Shown here: one piece after another, positions 35,015 through 43,409 of the stretch | How positions within the stretch are numbered: position 1 is the stretch's first letter | How the letters are laid out: the number at the start of each line of letters is the position of its first letter | Assembly (NCBI RefSeq): GCF_023155275.1 | Contig: NZ_JALMUV010000028.1 | Span: forward strand, 1 to 64,000 | DNA: 64,000 nucleotides | Reading direction: 5' to 3' | Origin: Streptomyces rhizoryzae | GTDB lineage: Bacteria > Actinomycetota > Actinomycetes > Streptomycetales > Streptomycetaceae | Position numbers and translations under genes: made by a program | The notes under the pieces: model-generated | The model's input: the letters and a program-made list of their open reading frames with translations, nothing else | The model's database searches: none | What the model was told of the DNA's origin: nothing

Positions 35015-35310
35015 GCCCGGGGCCGCCGCCGCAGCCACCCTGACGGTCATTCAGGTGGCCCCGCTCCCGGATGGCGGGCGGCCGAGCAGGGGACGTTGCG
35101 CGGTGCCCGGGGCGGCGCCGGGCGCCTGACCGGGCCGCGCACGGCGGGGACTTGGGACCGGCCGGCCGGGGACCGCCGCCCCGCCGCCCGGGGGCGCTCC
35201 CCGTGCCCCCCGCCGCGGTGTCCAGGAGTCTCGTCTAGGGCCGACCCCTGCACCCGCCCGGTCCGGCCCGCGCCGGAGGGCGGGTACCCGACACCGCGAG
35301 GAGACCCCCG

Positions 35311-36537
35311 ATGGAACGCCGCATTCGCAAGGCCGCGCTCTGGAGCGCGGCCGCGGCCGCCGTGCTGGCGGCCGTCGCCCCGAACGGCCCGGCGCGGGCC
35401 CTGCCGCAGTCCGGCCCCGGCCCCCGGCCCACCCCGCGCGGCATGCTCGACGCGATGCGCCGGGACCTCGGACTCTCCCCGGCCCAGGCCCGGACCCGCC
35501 TCGCCCAGGAGGCCGAGGCGCAGCACGCCGCCCTCGCGGTCCGCCGGGCACTGGCCGCGCCGCCGGCCGGGATGTGGTTCGACAAGGCGTCCGGCCGGCT
35601 GGTCGTCGCGGTCACCGGCCCGGCCGACGCCCGCCGGGTCCGGGCCGCCGGCGCGGTGCCCAAGACCGTCCGGCACGACCGGGCGGCGCTGCGCGCGGTG
35701 GTGCGGCGGATCACCGAACGGGCCGGCCGGGGCGTACCGGGCGTCACCGGCTGGGGCATCGACGAACGCGCCAACGGCGTGGTGGTGCGGGTCGACCGGG
35801 CCACCCGCACCCGGCGCACCGCGGGCTTCGAGGGCGACGTCCGGCGGATCGCGGTCCGGGCGCGGGTCCCGGTCACCGTCGAGCGCAGCGACCAGGCGCC
35901 GCGCCAGCAGAACGGCACGGTCATCGGCGGGGAGCGCTGGATGCCGGGCGCCGACGGGATCTGCTCGATCGGCTTCTCGGTGACCGGCCCCGGCGCCTTC
36001 CGGGGCTTTCTGACCGCCGGCCACTGCACGCTGAAGGCCAACCAGCCGGCGTTCGGCAAGGACGGCAGCCGCCTGGGCACCTCCAACCCCGGCGGTACGC
36101 ACAGCGTCAACGCCTTCGAGGGCGACTTCGGGCTGGTCGCCGTCGACCAGCCCGGCTGGCAGCTGAGTCCGGCGGTGGCCGGCCAGGGCGGCAGTCCGGT
36201 CGCCGTCACCGGCACGCAGGAGGGCATCGTCGGGATGTCGATCTGCCACTCGGGTCAGACCAGCGGCTGGCACTGCGGGGAGATCACCCGCACCGACCAG
36301 ACCGTGGACTACGGCACCACCGTCATCTCCGGACTCTCCTTCACCAACGCCTGCTCCGCGGCGGGGGATTCGGGCGGTTCGTACGTCTCCCAGCCCGGCG
36401 CCCCGAAGGCCGTCGGGGTGCACTCCGGCGGCGGCGCGGCGACCTGCGACATCGGCGGGGACACCGTCACCATCTTCCAGCCGGTCGGCGAGCCGCTGCG
36501 GAAGTGGGGCCTGAAGCTGGTCACCGGCGCCCCCTGA
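35311..36537 (+). CDS. Secreted streptogrisin-like S1 protease with pro-domain
   Basis: 408 residues. Signal peptide about 1-30. A pro-region of about 170 residues (MLDAMRRDLGLSPAQARTRL, AGMWFDKASGRLVVAVTGP) matches the alpha-lytic-protease pro-domain that chaperones folding. The mature chymotrypsin-fold domain has His238 (TAGHC), Asp272 (EGDFGLV) and Ser354 (GDSGGS), plus Cys pairs 218/239 and 312/322. It is an extracellular protease of the streptogrisin group; specificity is not readable. ATG 35311 is well supported by GCGAGGAG. It stands alone between two non-coding gaps. Confidence 0.93.
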   Translation: MERRIRKAALWSAAAAAVLAAVAPNGPARALPQSGPGPRPTPRGMLDAMRRDLGLSPAQARTRLAQEAEAQHAALAVRRALAAPPAGMWFDKASGRLVVAVTGPADARRVRAAGAVPKTVRHDRAALRAVVRRITERAGRGVPGVTGWGIDERANGVVVRVDRATRTRRTAGFEGDVRRIAVRARVPVTVERSDQAPRQQNGTVIGGERWMPGADGICSIGFSVTGPGAFRGFLTAGHCTLKANQPAFGKDGSRLGTSNPGGTHSVNAFEGDFGLVAVDQPGWQLSPAVAGQGGSPVAVTGTQEGIVGMSICHSGQTSGWHCGEITRTDQTVDYGTTVISGLSFTNACSAAGDSGGSYVSQPGAPKAVGVHSGGGAATCDIGGDTVTIFQPVGEPLRKWGLKLVTGAP

Positions 36538-36635
36538 CACCCCGCCGGCCCCGCCGCCGCCCGGCCCGGTCCCGGGAGCCCCGGCCCCCGAAGCACACCG
36601 GGGCCACCCGGGACCGGTTCATGACCACACCTTTA

Positions 36636-36685
36636 CGACTGTTTTAATGGCAACCGCTCCTGCGAGCGATGCGCAACAACAGTCG
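36636..36685 (+). promoter_or_regulatory. Dyad and A+T-rich promoter region of the ABC operon
   Basis: CGACTGTT (36636-36643) and AACAGTCG (36678-36685) form a perfect 8-bp inverted repeat around a 34-base interval holding TTTAAT (36643-36648, possible -10) and a small CGCTC/GAGCG hairpin. It lies 21 bases before the binding-protein start. It may be the operator for a metal- or peptide-responsive repressor. It matches no box I can name with confidence. Confidence 0.45.
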
Positions 36686-36705
36686 ATCTTCAAGAAGGGT
36701 GGGGC

Positions 36706-38300
36706 ATGACGTCCCGGTCCATACGGCGAGGCGCCACCACGGCGCTGGCGGCCACCCTGGCGCTCACCGCGGCGGCCTGCGCCGCCCCCGACACCGGCCG
36801 GGGCAGCGGCAAACCCGCCGACACCGCCGTCGTCGGCATCGCCTACGAACCGGAAACCCTCAGCCCGCTCCTCGGCTACGGCAAGGACGGCAACTCCAAG
36901 ATCTTCGACGGGCTGCTCACCCACGACGCGCAGATGCGCCTCAAGCCCGCCCTCGCCGCCGCCCTCCCCACCGTCACCGACGGCGGCACCACCTACACCT
37001 ACCCCCTCCGCAAGGGCGTCACCTTCAGCGACGGCACCCCCTTCACCGCCGACGACGTGGTCTTCACCTACGACACCATCCTCGACGAGAAGACCAACAA
37101 CGCCTCCAAGGCCGAACTCGACGCCCTGGAGAAGGTCGAGAAGAAGGACGACCACACCGTCGTCTTCCACCTCAAGTACCCCTACGCCCCCTTCGCCGAG
37201 CGCACCGTCCTGCCCATCGCCCCCCGCCACATCGCCGGCACGCAGGACGTCAACACCGGCTCCTTCACCACCCACCCCGTCGGCACCGGCCCCTACACCC
37301 TCACCGCCTGGTCCAAGGGCGAGAAGCTCACTTTCACCGCCAACCCCCACTACTGGGGCGGCGTACCCAAGGTCAAGCACCTCACCATGGCGATCATCAA
37401 GGACGACGACGTCCGCGCCACCCGGCTGCGCTCCGGCGACCTCGACGGCGCCATCCTCCCGCCCGAACTCGCCGCCACCTTCAAGGGCGACAAGCACCGC
37501 ACCACCCTCGCCGCCACGACCTTCGACTACCGCAACGTCACCCTCCCCACCGCCAACCCCGTCACCGCCGACCGCGCCGTCCGGCAGGCCCTGGACCTCG
37601 CCGTGGACCGCCAGGCCATGGTCAAGGGCATCCTCAGCGGCGCCGGCAAGCCCGCCTACGGGCCGGTGCCCACCGACAGCCCCTGGTTCGCCAAGGGCAC
37701 CGAACGCCCCCACGACCCGAACAAGGCCCAACGCCTCCTCGACGACGCCGGCTGGACGAAGGGCCCCGACGGCATCCGCGCCAAGGACGGCCGGCGCGCC
37801 GCCTTCACCCTCTGGTACCTCTCCGGCGACAAACTCCGCCAGGAACACGCCCTCGCCTTCGCCTCCGACGCCAAGAAGGCCGGCATCGAGGTCACCGTCG
37901 AATCCGGCACCTGGGAAGCCATCGAACCCCGCATGAAGCAGGACGCCGTCCTCGCCGGCGGCGGCAGCCCCGCCGACCCCGACTTCGACCAGTACCTCCT
38001 CCTGCACTCCTCCCTCGCCGGCGACGGCTTCAACAACATGTCCCGGTACGCCACCCCACCGTCGACGCCCAGCTCGTCGCGGCCCGCCGCACCGACGACC
38101 GGCACGCCCGCAAGGCCGCCTACGACGCCGTCCAGCGCGAACTCGCCAAGGACCCCGCCTACCTCTTCCTCACCCACGTCGACCACCTCTACGTGACCGA
38201 CGACCGCTGGCAGCACCTCACCACCCAGGTCGAACCGCACGACCACGGCCTGGCCTCCGGCCCCTGGTGGAACGTCGAGGACTGGCAGCCCGCCACGTGA
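36706..38300 (+). pseudogene. ABC importer substrate-binding lipoprotein (family 5), frameshifted
   Basis: Family 5 (peptide/nickel) solute-binding protein. Lipoprotein signal with lipobox cysteine at residue 25 (LTAAAC). VGIAYEPETLSPLL, then YPLRKGVTFSDGTPFTADDV and THPVGTGPYTLTAWSKGE are family blocks. Near 38053 the frame fails. The starting frame drifts into Pro/Ser/Thr-rich nonsense and stops at 38196, whereas the next frame gives the expected C-terminus (TVDAQLVAARRTDDRHARKA, then SGPWWNVEDWQPAT) ending at 38300, exactly overlapping the permease start (GTGA). One missing A in TACGCCACCCC restores the protein (about 531 residues). A recent mutation or a sequencing error are both possible. 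Confidence 0.85.
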
Positions 38301-39304
38301 CCACCCGCCACCCCCTGGCCGCCCTCCCCTGGGGACCGATGGCGCGGATGGCGGCCCGGCGCGCCCTGACCGCCGTGCCCGTCCTCCTCGCCGTCACCCT
38401 CGGGGTCTTCGCGATCGCCGCCGCCTCCCCGTTCGACCCGGTCCGCGCCTACGCCGGCACCGCCGGCCTCACCGCCTCCCAGGAGAACCTCGACCAGATC
38501 CGCCACAACCTCGGCGCCGACCGCCCCCTGCTCGGCCGCTGGTGGGACTGGCTCACCCACGCCCTCACCGGCGACCTCGGCGACTCCGCCGCCCTGCGCG
38601 CCCCGGTCTCCCAGGTCATCGGCGAACGCCTCGGCTGGTCGGTCCTGCTGTGCGCCCTCGCCTTCACCCTCGCCGTGGCCGCCGGCACCGCCCTCGGCGT
38701 CCTGGCCGCCCGCCGCCGCGGCGGCCTCCTCGACCGCGCCGTCACCGCCACCGCCTACGTCCTCGAAGCCGCCCCGCCCTACTGGCTCGGCCTCCTCGCG
38801 GTCTGGCTCGGCGCCCTCCAGCTCGGCATCCTCCCCGCCGGCGGCCTCACCGACACCGGCAGCGCCACCGCCACCGCCGGCCAGATCGCCCGCCACCTCG
38901 CCCTGCCCGTCCTCGTCCTGGCCACCTCCCAGCTCCCGTGGTTCGTCCTCTACGTCCGGCAGGGCGTCGCCGACGCCCTCGACGAGGACCCCGTACGCGG
39001 CGCCCGCGCCCGCGGCCTGCGCGAACGCACCGTCCTGCGGCACCACGCGCTGCGCGCCGGACTCCTGCCCGTCCTCACCCTGATCGGCTCCCGGGTCCCC
39101 GAACTCATCACCGGCGCCCTCCTGGTGGAGACCGTCTTCAGCTGGCCCGGCATCGCCGCCGCCACCGTCCAGGCCGCCACAAGCGTCGACTTCCCGCTGC
39201 TGGCCGCGCTCACCGCCCTGGCCACCGCCGCAGTCCTGGCCGGCAACCTGCTCTCCGACCTGCTGTACGGACTCGCCGACCCCAGAGTGGGCTTCGATGG
39301 CTAG
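38297..39304 (+). CDS. ABC transporter permease, NikB/DppB type
   Basis: 335 residues, six membrane segments. The binding-protein-dependent permease EAA loop is visible as YVRQGVADALDEDPVRGARA followed by RGLRERTVLRHHALRAG. N-terminal AASPFDPVRAYAG is typical of the DppB/NikB group. GTG 38297 overlaps the corrected stop of the binding-protein gene (GTGA). Together with the following four genes it forms a Nik/Opp-type uptake system; peptide or nickel chelate is the likely substrate class. It overlaps the second permease by 8 bases. Confidence 0.9.
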   Translation: MTTRHPLAALPWGPMARMAARRALTAVPVLLAVTLGVFAIAAASPFDPVRAYAGTAGLTASQENLDQIRHNLGADRPLLGRWWDWLTHALTGDLGDSAALRAPVSQVIGERLGWSVLLCALAFTLAVAAGTALGVLAARRRGGLLDRAVTATAYVLEAAPPYWLGLLAVWLGALQLGILPAGGLTDTGSATATAGQIARHLALPVLVLATSQLPWFVLYVRQGVADALDEDPVRGARARGLRERTVLRHHALRAGLLPVLTLIGSRVPELITGALLVETVFSWPGIAAATVQAATSVDFPLLAALTALATAAVLAGNLLSDLLYGLADPRVGFDG

Positions 39305-40175
39305 CACCACCGCCCCCGCACCCCGCGCCCGCGCCCGCCGCGCCGCGGGCGCCCGCCACACCCTGCGCCTGCGGGCCTCCGCCGCCGTCCTGGCCGCCCT
39401 CGTCCTCGCCGTCCTCCTCGTCCCGCTGCTGTTCCCCCTGGACCAGCAGGCCGTCGACCTGGCCGGCAAACTCCGGCCGCCGTCCGCCGCCCACCCCTTC
39501 GGCACCGACGAGGTCGGCCGCGACCTGCTGCTCCGCTGCGTCTACGGCCTGCGGGTCTCCCTCCTCGTCGGCGTCGTCGCCGCCCTGACCGCCACCGTCG
39601 CCGGCACCGCCGTCGGCGCCCTGGCCGGCGCCCTCGGCGGCGCCGCCGACCGCACCGTCATGCGCCTGGTCGACCTCTTCTCCTCCGTACCGCACCTGCT
39701 GCTCGGCATCTTCATCGTCGCCATGTTCCGGCCCGGCGTCTGGCCCGTGATCCTCTCCGTGGCACTCACCCACTGGCTGTCCACCGCCCGGATCGTCCGC
39801 GCCGAAGTCCTCTCCCTGCGCTCCCGCCCCTACCTCGACGCCGCCCTGACCGGCGGCGCCTCCCGGTGGCGGATCACCGTCCGCCACCTGCTGCCCGCCG
39901 TCCTGCCGCAGGCCGGCCTCGCCGCCGTCCTGATGGTGCCGCACGCCATCTGGCACGAATCCGCGCTGTCCTTCCTCGGCCTCGGCCTGCCCGCCCACGA
40001 GGCCAGCCTCGGCATCATGGCCAACGCCGCCCGCAGCTCCCTGCTCGCCGGCGACTGGTGGCCCACCCTCTTCCCCGGCCTCTTCCTCATCGTCCCCACC
40101 CTCGCCGTCGCGGGCCTGGCCGGCGCCTGGCGGGAACGGCTCAACCCCCGCCGCCGATCGGAGCTCACGCTGTGA
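39297..40175 (+). CDS. ABC transporter permease, NikC/DppC type
   Basis: 292 residues, about six membrane segments. HPFGTDEVGRDLLLRCVYGL is the conserved DppC/NikC N-terminal block, and RPYLDAALTGGASRWRITVR followed by HLLPAVLPQ is the EAA loop contacting the ATPase. HESALSFLGLGLPAHEASLG follows as in the family. It pairs with the preceding permease. ATG 39297 overlaps the previous stop by 8 bases, and its own stop overlaps the next start (GTGA), so the operon is tightly coupled. Confidence 0.92.
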   Translation: MASTTAPAPRARARRAAGARHTLRLRASAAVLAALVLAVLLVPLLFPLDQQAVDLAGKLRPPSAAHPFGTDEVGRDLLLRCVYGLRVSLLVGVVAALTATVAGTAVGALAGALGGAADRTVMRLVDLFSSVPHLLLGIFIVAMFRPGVWPVILSVALTHWLSTARIVRAEVLSLRSRPYLDAALTGGASRWRITVRHLLPAVLPQAGLAAVLMVPHAIWHESALSFLGLGLPAHEASLGIMANAARSSLLAGDWWPTLFPGLFLIVPTLAVAGLAGAWRERLNPRRRSELTL

Positions 40176-41173
40176 CCGCCGCCGACCCCGCCCCCGCGCC
40201 CCTGCTCACCGTCCGCGGCCTGACCGTCCGCTTCCGGATGCCCCGCGGCCGGTCCGTCGCCGCCGTCACCGACGCCGCCTTCGACCTCGCCCCCGGCAGC
40301 TGCCTCGTCCTCGTCGGCGAGAGCGGCTGCGGCAAATCCGTCCTCGCCTCGGCCCTCCTCGGCCTGCTGCCCGGCAACGCCGAGGCCACCGGCACCGCCC
40401 GCCTCACCGACCGCCACGGCAGCACCGACCTGCTCACCGCCCCCGAAGCCGAACTGGCCCGCACGGTCCGCGGCCGCCGCATCGGCCTCATCCCGCAGAG
40501 CCCCGCCGCCCACCTCACCCCCGTCCGCACCGTCCGCTCCCAACTGGAGGAAACGGTGCGGGAGTTGACCGGAACCCCGCGCGGCACCGCACTGCGGGCG
40601 GCCGCCGTCCGCACCGCCGCCCGCGCCGCCTTCCCCGCAGACCACCTCGACCGCTACCCCCACCAGCTCTCCGGCGGCCTCGCCCAGCGCGCCGCCACCG
40701 CCCTCGCCCTGGCCGGCGACGCCCCGCTGCTGCTCGCCGACGAACCGACCACCGGCCTCGACCGCGAGTTGGTGGACCGCACCACCGACGAACTCCGCCG
40801 GCACACCCGGGCCGGCCACGCCCTGCTGATGATCACCCACGACCTGGCGGCCGCCGAACGCATCGCCGACCGGGTCGCCGTGATGTACGCCGGCCGCATC
40901 GTCGAACTCGCCGACGCCCGCCGCTTCTTCGGCACCCCCGGCCCCCGCCACCCCTACGCCCGTGCCCTCCTCGACGCCCTGCCCGACCGTGCCTTCACCC
41001 CCCTCCCCGGCATGCCGCCCGAACTCGGCGCCCTGCCGCCCGGCTGCGCCTTCGCCGCCCGCTGCGACCGCGCCACCCCCGCCTGCGCCACGCCCCCCGC
41101 ACTCCGCGACGGCGTCGCCTGCCACCACCCGGTGCCGCCCGACAGGGAGACCGACCATGCTCGAACTGCGTGA
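40172..41173 (+). CDS. ABC transporter ATPase, NikD/OppD type
   Basis: 333 residues. Walker A GESGCGKS, Q-loop LIPQSP, signature LSGGLAQR and Walker B LLLADEPTTGLD are all present. The C-terminus has the oligopeptide-transporter domain (PPGCAFAARCDRATPAC, with four clustered cysteines). It powers the importer with the second ATPase downstream. The signature LSGGLAQR has Leu-Ala instead of Gln-Gln, as is common in NikD-like proteins. GTG 40172 overlaps the permease stop; the 3' end overlaps the next ATPase by 17 bases. Confidence 0.91.
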   Translation: MTAADPAPAPLLTVRGLTVRFRMPRGRSVAAVTDAAFDLAPGSCLVLVGESGCGKSVLASALLGLLPGNAEATGTARLTDRHGSTDLLTAPEAELARTVRGRRIGLIPQSPAAHLTPVRTVRSQLEETVRELTGTPRGTALRAAAVRTAARAAFPADHLDRYPHQLSGGLAQRAATALALAGDAPLLLADEPTTGLDRELVDRTTDELRRHTRAGHALLMITHDLAAAERIADRVAVMYAGRIVELADARRFFGTPGPRHPYARALLDALPDRAFTPLPGMPPELGALPPGCAFAARCDRATPACATPPALRDGVACHHPVPPDRETDHARTA

Positions 41174-41837
41174 CATCATCGCCGGCTACGACCGCCGCAC
41201 GCCCGTCCTGCGCGGCGTCTCCCTCACCCTCGCCCCCGGCGAGGCGGTCGGCCTGCTCGGCCCCAGCGGCTGCGGCAAGTCCACCCTCGCCCGGGTCGCC
41301 GCCCTGCTCCACCGCCCCGACGCCGGCACCGTCGTCCTGGACGGCACCCCCGCCCGCGGCTGGCGCCACCGGGCACCCCGCGCCCAGCGCACCGCCTTCG
41401 GCGTCCTCTTCCAGCAGCCCCGGCTCTCCGCCGACCCCCGACTGCGGCTCGCCGACCTGATCGCCGAACCCCTCCGCGCCACCGGCCGCCCGGCCGAAGT
41501 CGCCTCCCGGCTGGACGAGTTGGCGCCCCTGGTCGGCCTCGGCGGCGACCTGCTCACCCGCCGCCCGCACGAGGTCAGTGACGGCCAGCTGCAACGCGCC
41601 TGCCTGGCCCGCGCCCTCGTCCTGCGCCCCCGCTGGCTGATCTGCGACGAGATGACCGCGATGCTGGACGCCTCCACCACCGCCGCCCTGGTGGCCGTCG
41701 TCGAGACCTACCGCCGCGAGACCGGTGCCGGCGTGCTCGCCGTCGGCCACGACCGCACCCTCCTGCACCGCTGGTGCGACCGCACCGTCCACTGGACGGA
41801 CCTCGCCCCCGCCCCCGCAAACCCCGGCGCCGCCTGA
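41157..41837 (+). CDS. ABC transporter ATPase, NikE/OppF type (short)
   Basis: 226 residues, a bare ATPase domain without the C-terminal oligopeptide-transporter extension. Walker A GPSGCGKST, Q-loop VLFQQPRLSAD, a signature variant VSDGQLQRACLARAL (Asp for the second Gly) and Walker B WLICDEMTAMLD (Met for Pro, and no S-T-x-L) are visible. The departures from consensus are like those in NikE/CntF subunits. ATG 41157 has GGGAGA upstream. Last gene of the importer operon. Confidence 0.9.
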   Translation: MLELRDIIAGYDRRTPVLRGVSLTLAPGEAVGLLGPSGCGKSTLARVAALLHRPDAGTVVLDGTPARGWRHRAPRAQRTAFGVLFQQPRLSADPRLRLADLIAEPLRATGRPAEVASRLDELAPLVGLGGDLLTRRPHEVSDGQLQRACLARALVLRPRWLICDEMTAMLDASTTAALVAVVETYRRETGAGVLAVGHDRTLLHRWCDRTVHWTDLAPAPANPGAA

Positions 41838-41890
41838 TCACCGCCGCCTACGATGGGCCGCGCGTGACCCATGGGGAGACAGGAGCGGAC

Positions 41891-42409
41891 GTGACCGAAG
41901 AGACGACCACCGGGGCCGGCACCGACAGGGCGATCACGGGGGCCGGCGCCGACGCGCCGGCGGCGACCGGGGCCGGTGGCGGAAGCGGCGCGCCGTTCGC
42001 CGTGCCGGTCACCGTCCGCGGCTACGAGACCGACACCCAGGGCCACCTCAACCAGAGCGTCTACCTCCAGTACGCCGAACACGCCCGCTGGTCCGCCCTC
42101 CAGGCCGCCGGCATCCCCCAGGCCACGCTGGTGGCCGGCGGTATCGGCCCGGTCACCCTCGAAACCACCATCCGCTACCGGCGCGAACTCCGCGCCGGAG
42201 ACGAGGTCGAGGTCAGCTGCCGGTTCGTGTGGAGCGAGGGAAAGACGTTCACGATCGAGCAGACCGTCCGCAAGGCCGACGGCACCCCCGCCGCCGAGAT
42301 CAGCGCGGTCTGCGGCATCCTCGACCTCACCGCCCGCCGCCTCGTCCCCGACCCCCGCGCGGCCCTGCGCCCCCTCGCGACCGACCCGGGGGTGCTGGGG
42401 CTGGGGTAG
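41891..42409 (+). CDS. Acyl-CoA thioesterase, 4-hydroxybenzoyl-CoA/YbgC type
   Basis: 172 residues. After a 35-residue Gly/Ala/Thr-rich N-terminal extension comes a single hotdog domain: VRGYETDTQGHLNQSVYLQY, then AEHARWSAL with the catalytic Asp and the following His-Leu-Asn pattern of the 4HBT family (usually D-x-x-G-H-x-N). It should hydrolyse an acyl-CoA thioester; the substrate is unknown. GTG 41891 follows AGGAG with five-base spacing; GTG 41864 is an alternative. It follows the importer by 53 bp and may be cotranscribed. Confidence 0.83.
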   Translation: MTEETTTGAGTDRAITGAGADAPAATGAGGGSGAPFAVPVTVRGYETDTQGHLNQSVYLQYAEHARWSALQAAGIPQATLVAGGIGPVTLETTIRYRRELRAGDEVEVSCRFVWSEGKTFTIEQTVRKADGTPAAEISAVCGILDLTARRLVPDPRAALRPLATDPGVLGLG

Positions 42410-42573
42410 GACGCGGGGCGGGGGAGGAGCGCCGCTGGGGGCGGCTCGTGGGCGGGGCCCCGGGGGCCCTCGGGGCGGGGCCCCTGGGGGTGGGTCGAAC
42501 GGATCCCGTAGGGGTGGCGAAGCCCCCCTGCGGGGCCCCAACGCCCGGGACCGCGGCGGATATTCCGGAGCAG

Positions 42574-42646
42574 CCCGGCACCCGGGGCGCTCGGGCCCGG
42601 CACCCGAAGGCGCCCGGCACCCGGAGCAGCCCGGCACCCGAAGGCG
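42574..42646. repeat. 17-bp tandem repeat array
   Basis: The core CCCGGCACCCG occurs at 42574, 42596, 42613 and 42630. The last three head perfect 17-base units (42596-42612, 42613-42629, 42630-42646), units 1 and 3 being identical (CCCGGCACCCGAAGGCG). It sits in the 659-bp non-coding gap 42410-43068, which also holds three copies of CGCGCAGCGG (about 42738, 42769 and 42801) and the palindrome at 42942. No gene is visible in this gap. Confidence 0.7.
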
Positions 42647-42941
42647 TTCGCTCCCGTTACCCGGAGACGCCCGGCCCCGCCTGCCCCTCCGACCCGCCAC
42701 CACACCCCCCACCCCCGCGCTCCCGACCCGCACCCCCGCGCAGCGGCACCCCTCCCGCGCCCAGCCCCGCGCAGCGGTCCGTACACCCCACCCACCGCCC
42801 CGCGCAGCGGCCCCCGCCCCCAGCGCCCCACGGCGCCCCGCGCCACGCCCCACAGCCACCCCCCACGCCGGAAGACCCGACAACGCGGGAGGCCCGTCCA
42901 GCACCGCGCACCGGCGCTACTCTGACGGGATACGTACCGAT

Positions 42942-42953
42942 ATCAGCGCTGAT
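42942..42953. promoter_or_regulatory. ATCAGCGCTGAT palindrome
   Basis: Perfect 12-bp palindrome in the A+T-richest part of the gap (GATACGTACCGATATC just upstream), 116 bases before the small start at 43069. A repressor site for the downstream sugar-kinase locus is plausible, but nothing identifies the protein. Confidence 0.3.
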
Positions 42954-43068
42954 TCCCTCTTCCTCAAGCCGTCCGGCCGTCCGGCCGCCCGACGGGCCGG
43001 AAGCAGCCGCACCCGGCCGGCCCGCCGCCTACCGACCCGCCTCCGCCCGGTGTGAAAGGACCCCGCCG

Positions 43069-43206
43069 ATGTCCGTACGCACCATCGAGGCCGGCACCAC
43101 CGCCACCACGTCCGCGGTCTCCGACGACCAGGGCAGCGAGATCGCCGTCTCCCGCCTCGCCACCGGCCTCCAGCGCGCCGCCGAGACCTACGTCCCCTTC
43201 CGGCGC
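43069..43206 (+). pseudogene. Orphan N-terminus, possible truncated gene
   Basis: ATG 43069 has a good GAAAGGA ribosome site 8 bases upstream and opens a plausible ~46-residue protein start (MSVRTIEAGTTATTSAVSDD, then LATGLQRAAETYVPFRR). After about 43206 all frames turn into Pro/Arg/Ala-rich sequence without coding character until the sugar kinase at 43410; this frame formally stays open to 43542. It may be the stub of a gene lost by deletion, or a small leader protein. Family not recognised. Confidence 0.3.
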
Positions 43207-43409
43207 CCCCGGCAGCCCCACCCCGCACACGCCGCCTGCTCCACCGCCCTCCACCAGGACTCCGGCGCCTCGCGCAACCCCGCCCGCGCCACCGGCCGAC
43301 GCGACCCCGCCCGCACCACCCGGCGCCCGCACCCCGCCACCCCCCCACGCCCCCCGCCGCACCGACCCCACGCACCACCCCGCCCAGCCCCCCGCCCCTG
43401 GAGGCATCC

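Noticed and set aside
42574..42646. CRISPR array
   Set aside because: Units are 17 bp without unique spacers, and no cas genes are present; the same holds for the 16-bp and 18-bp arrays.
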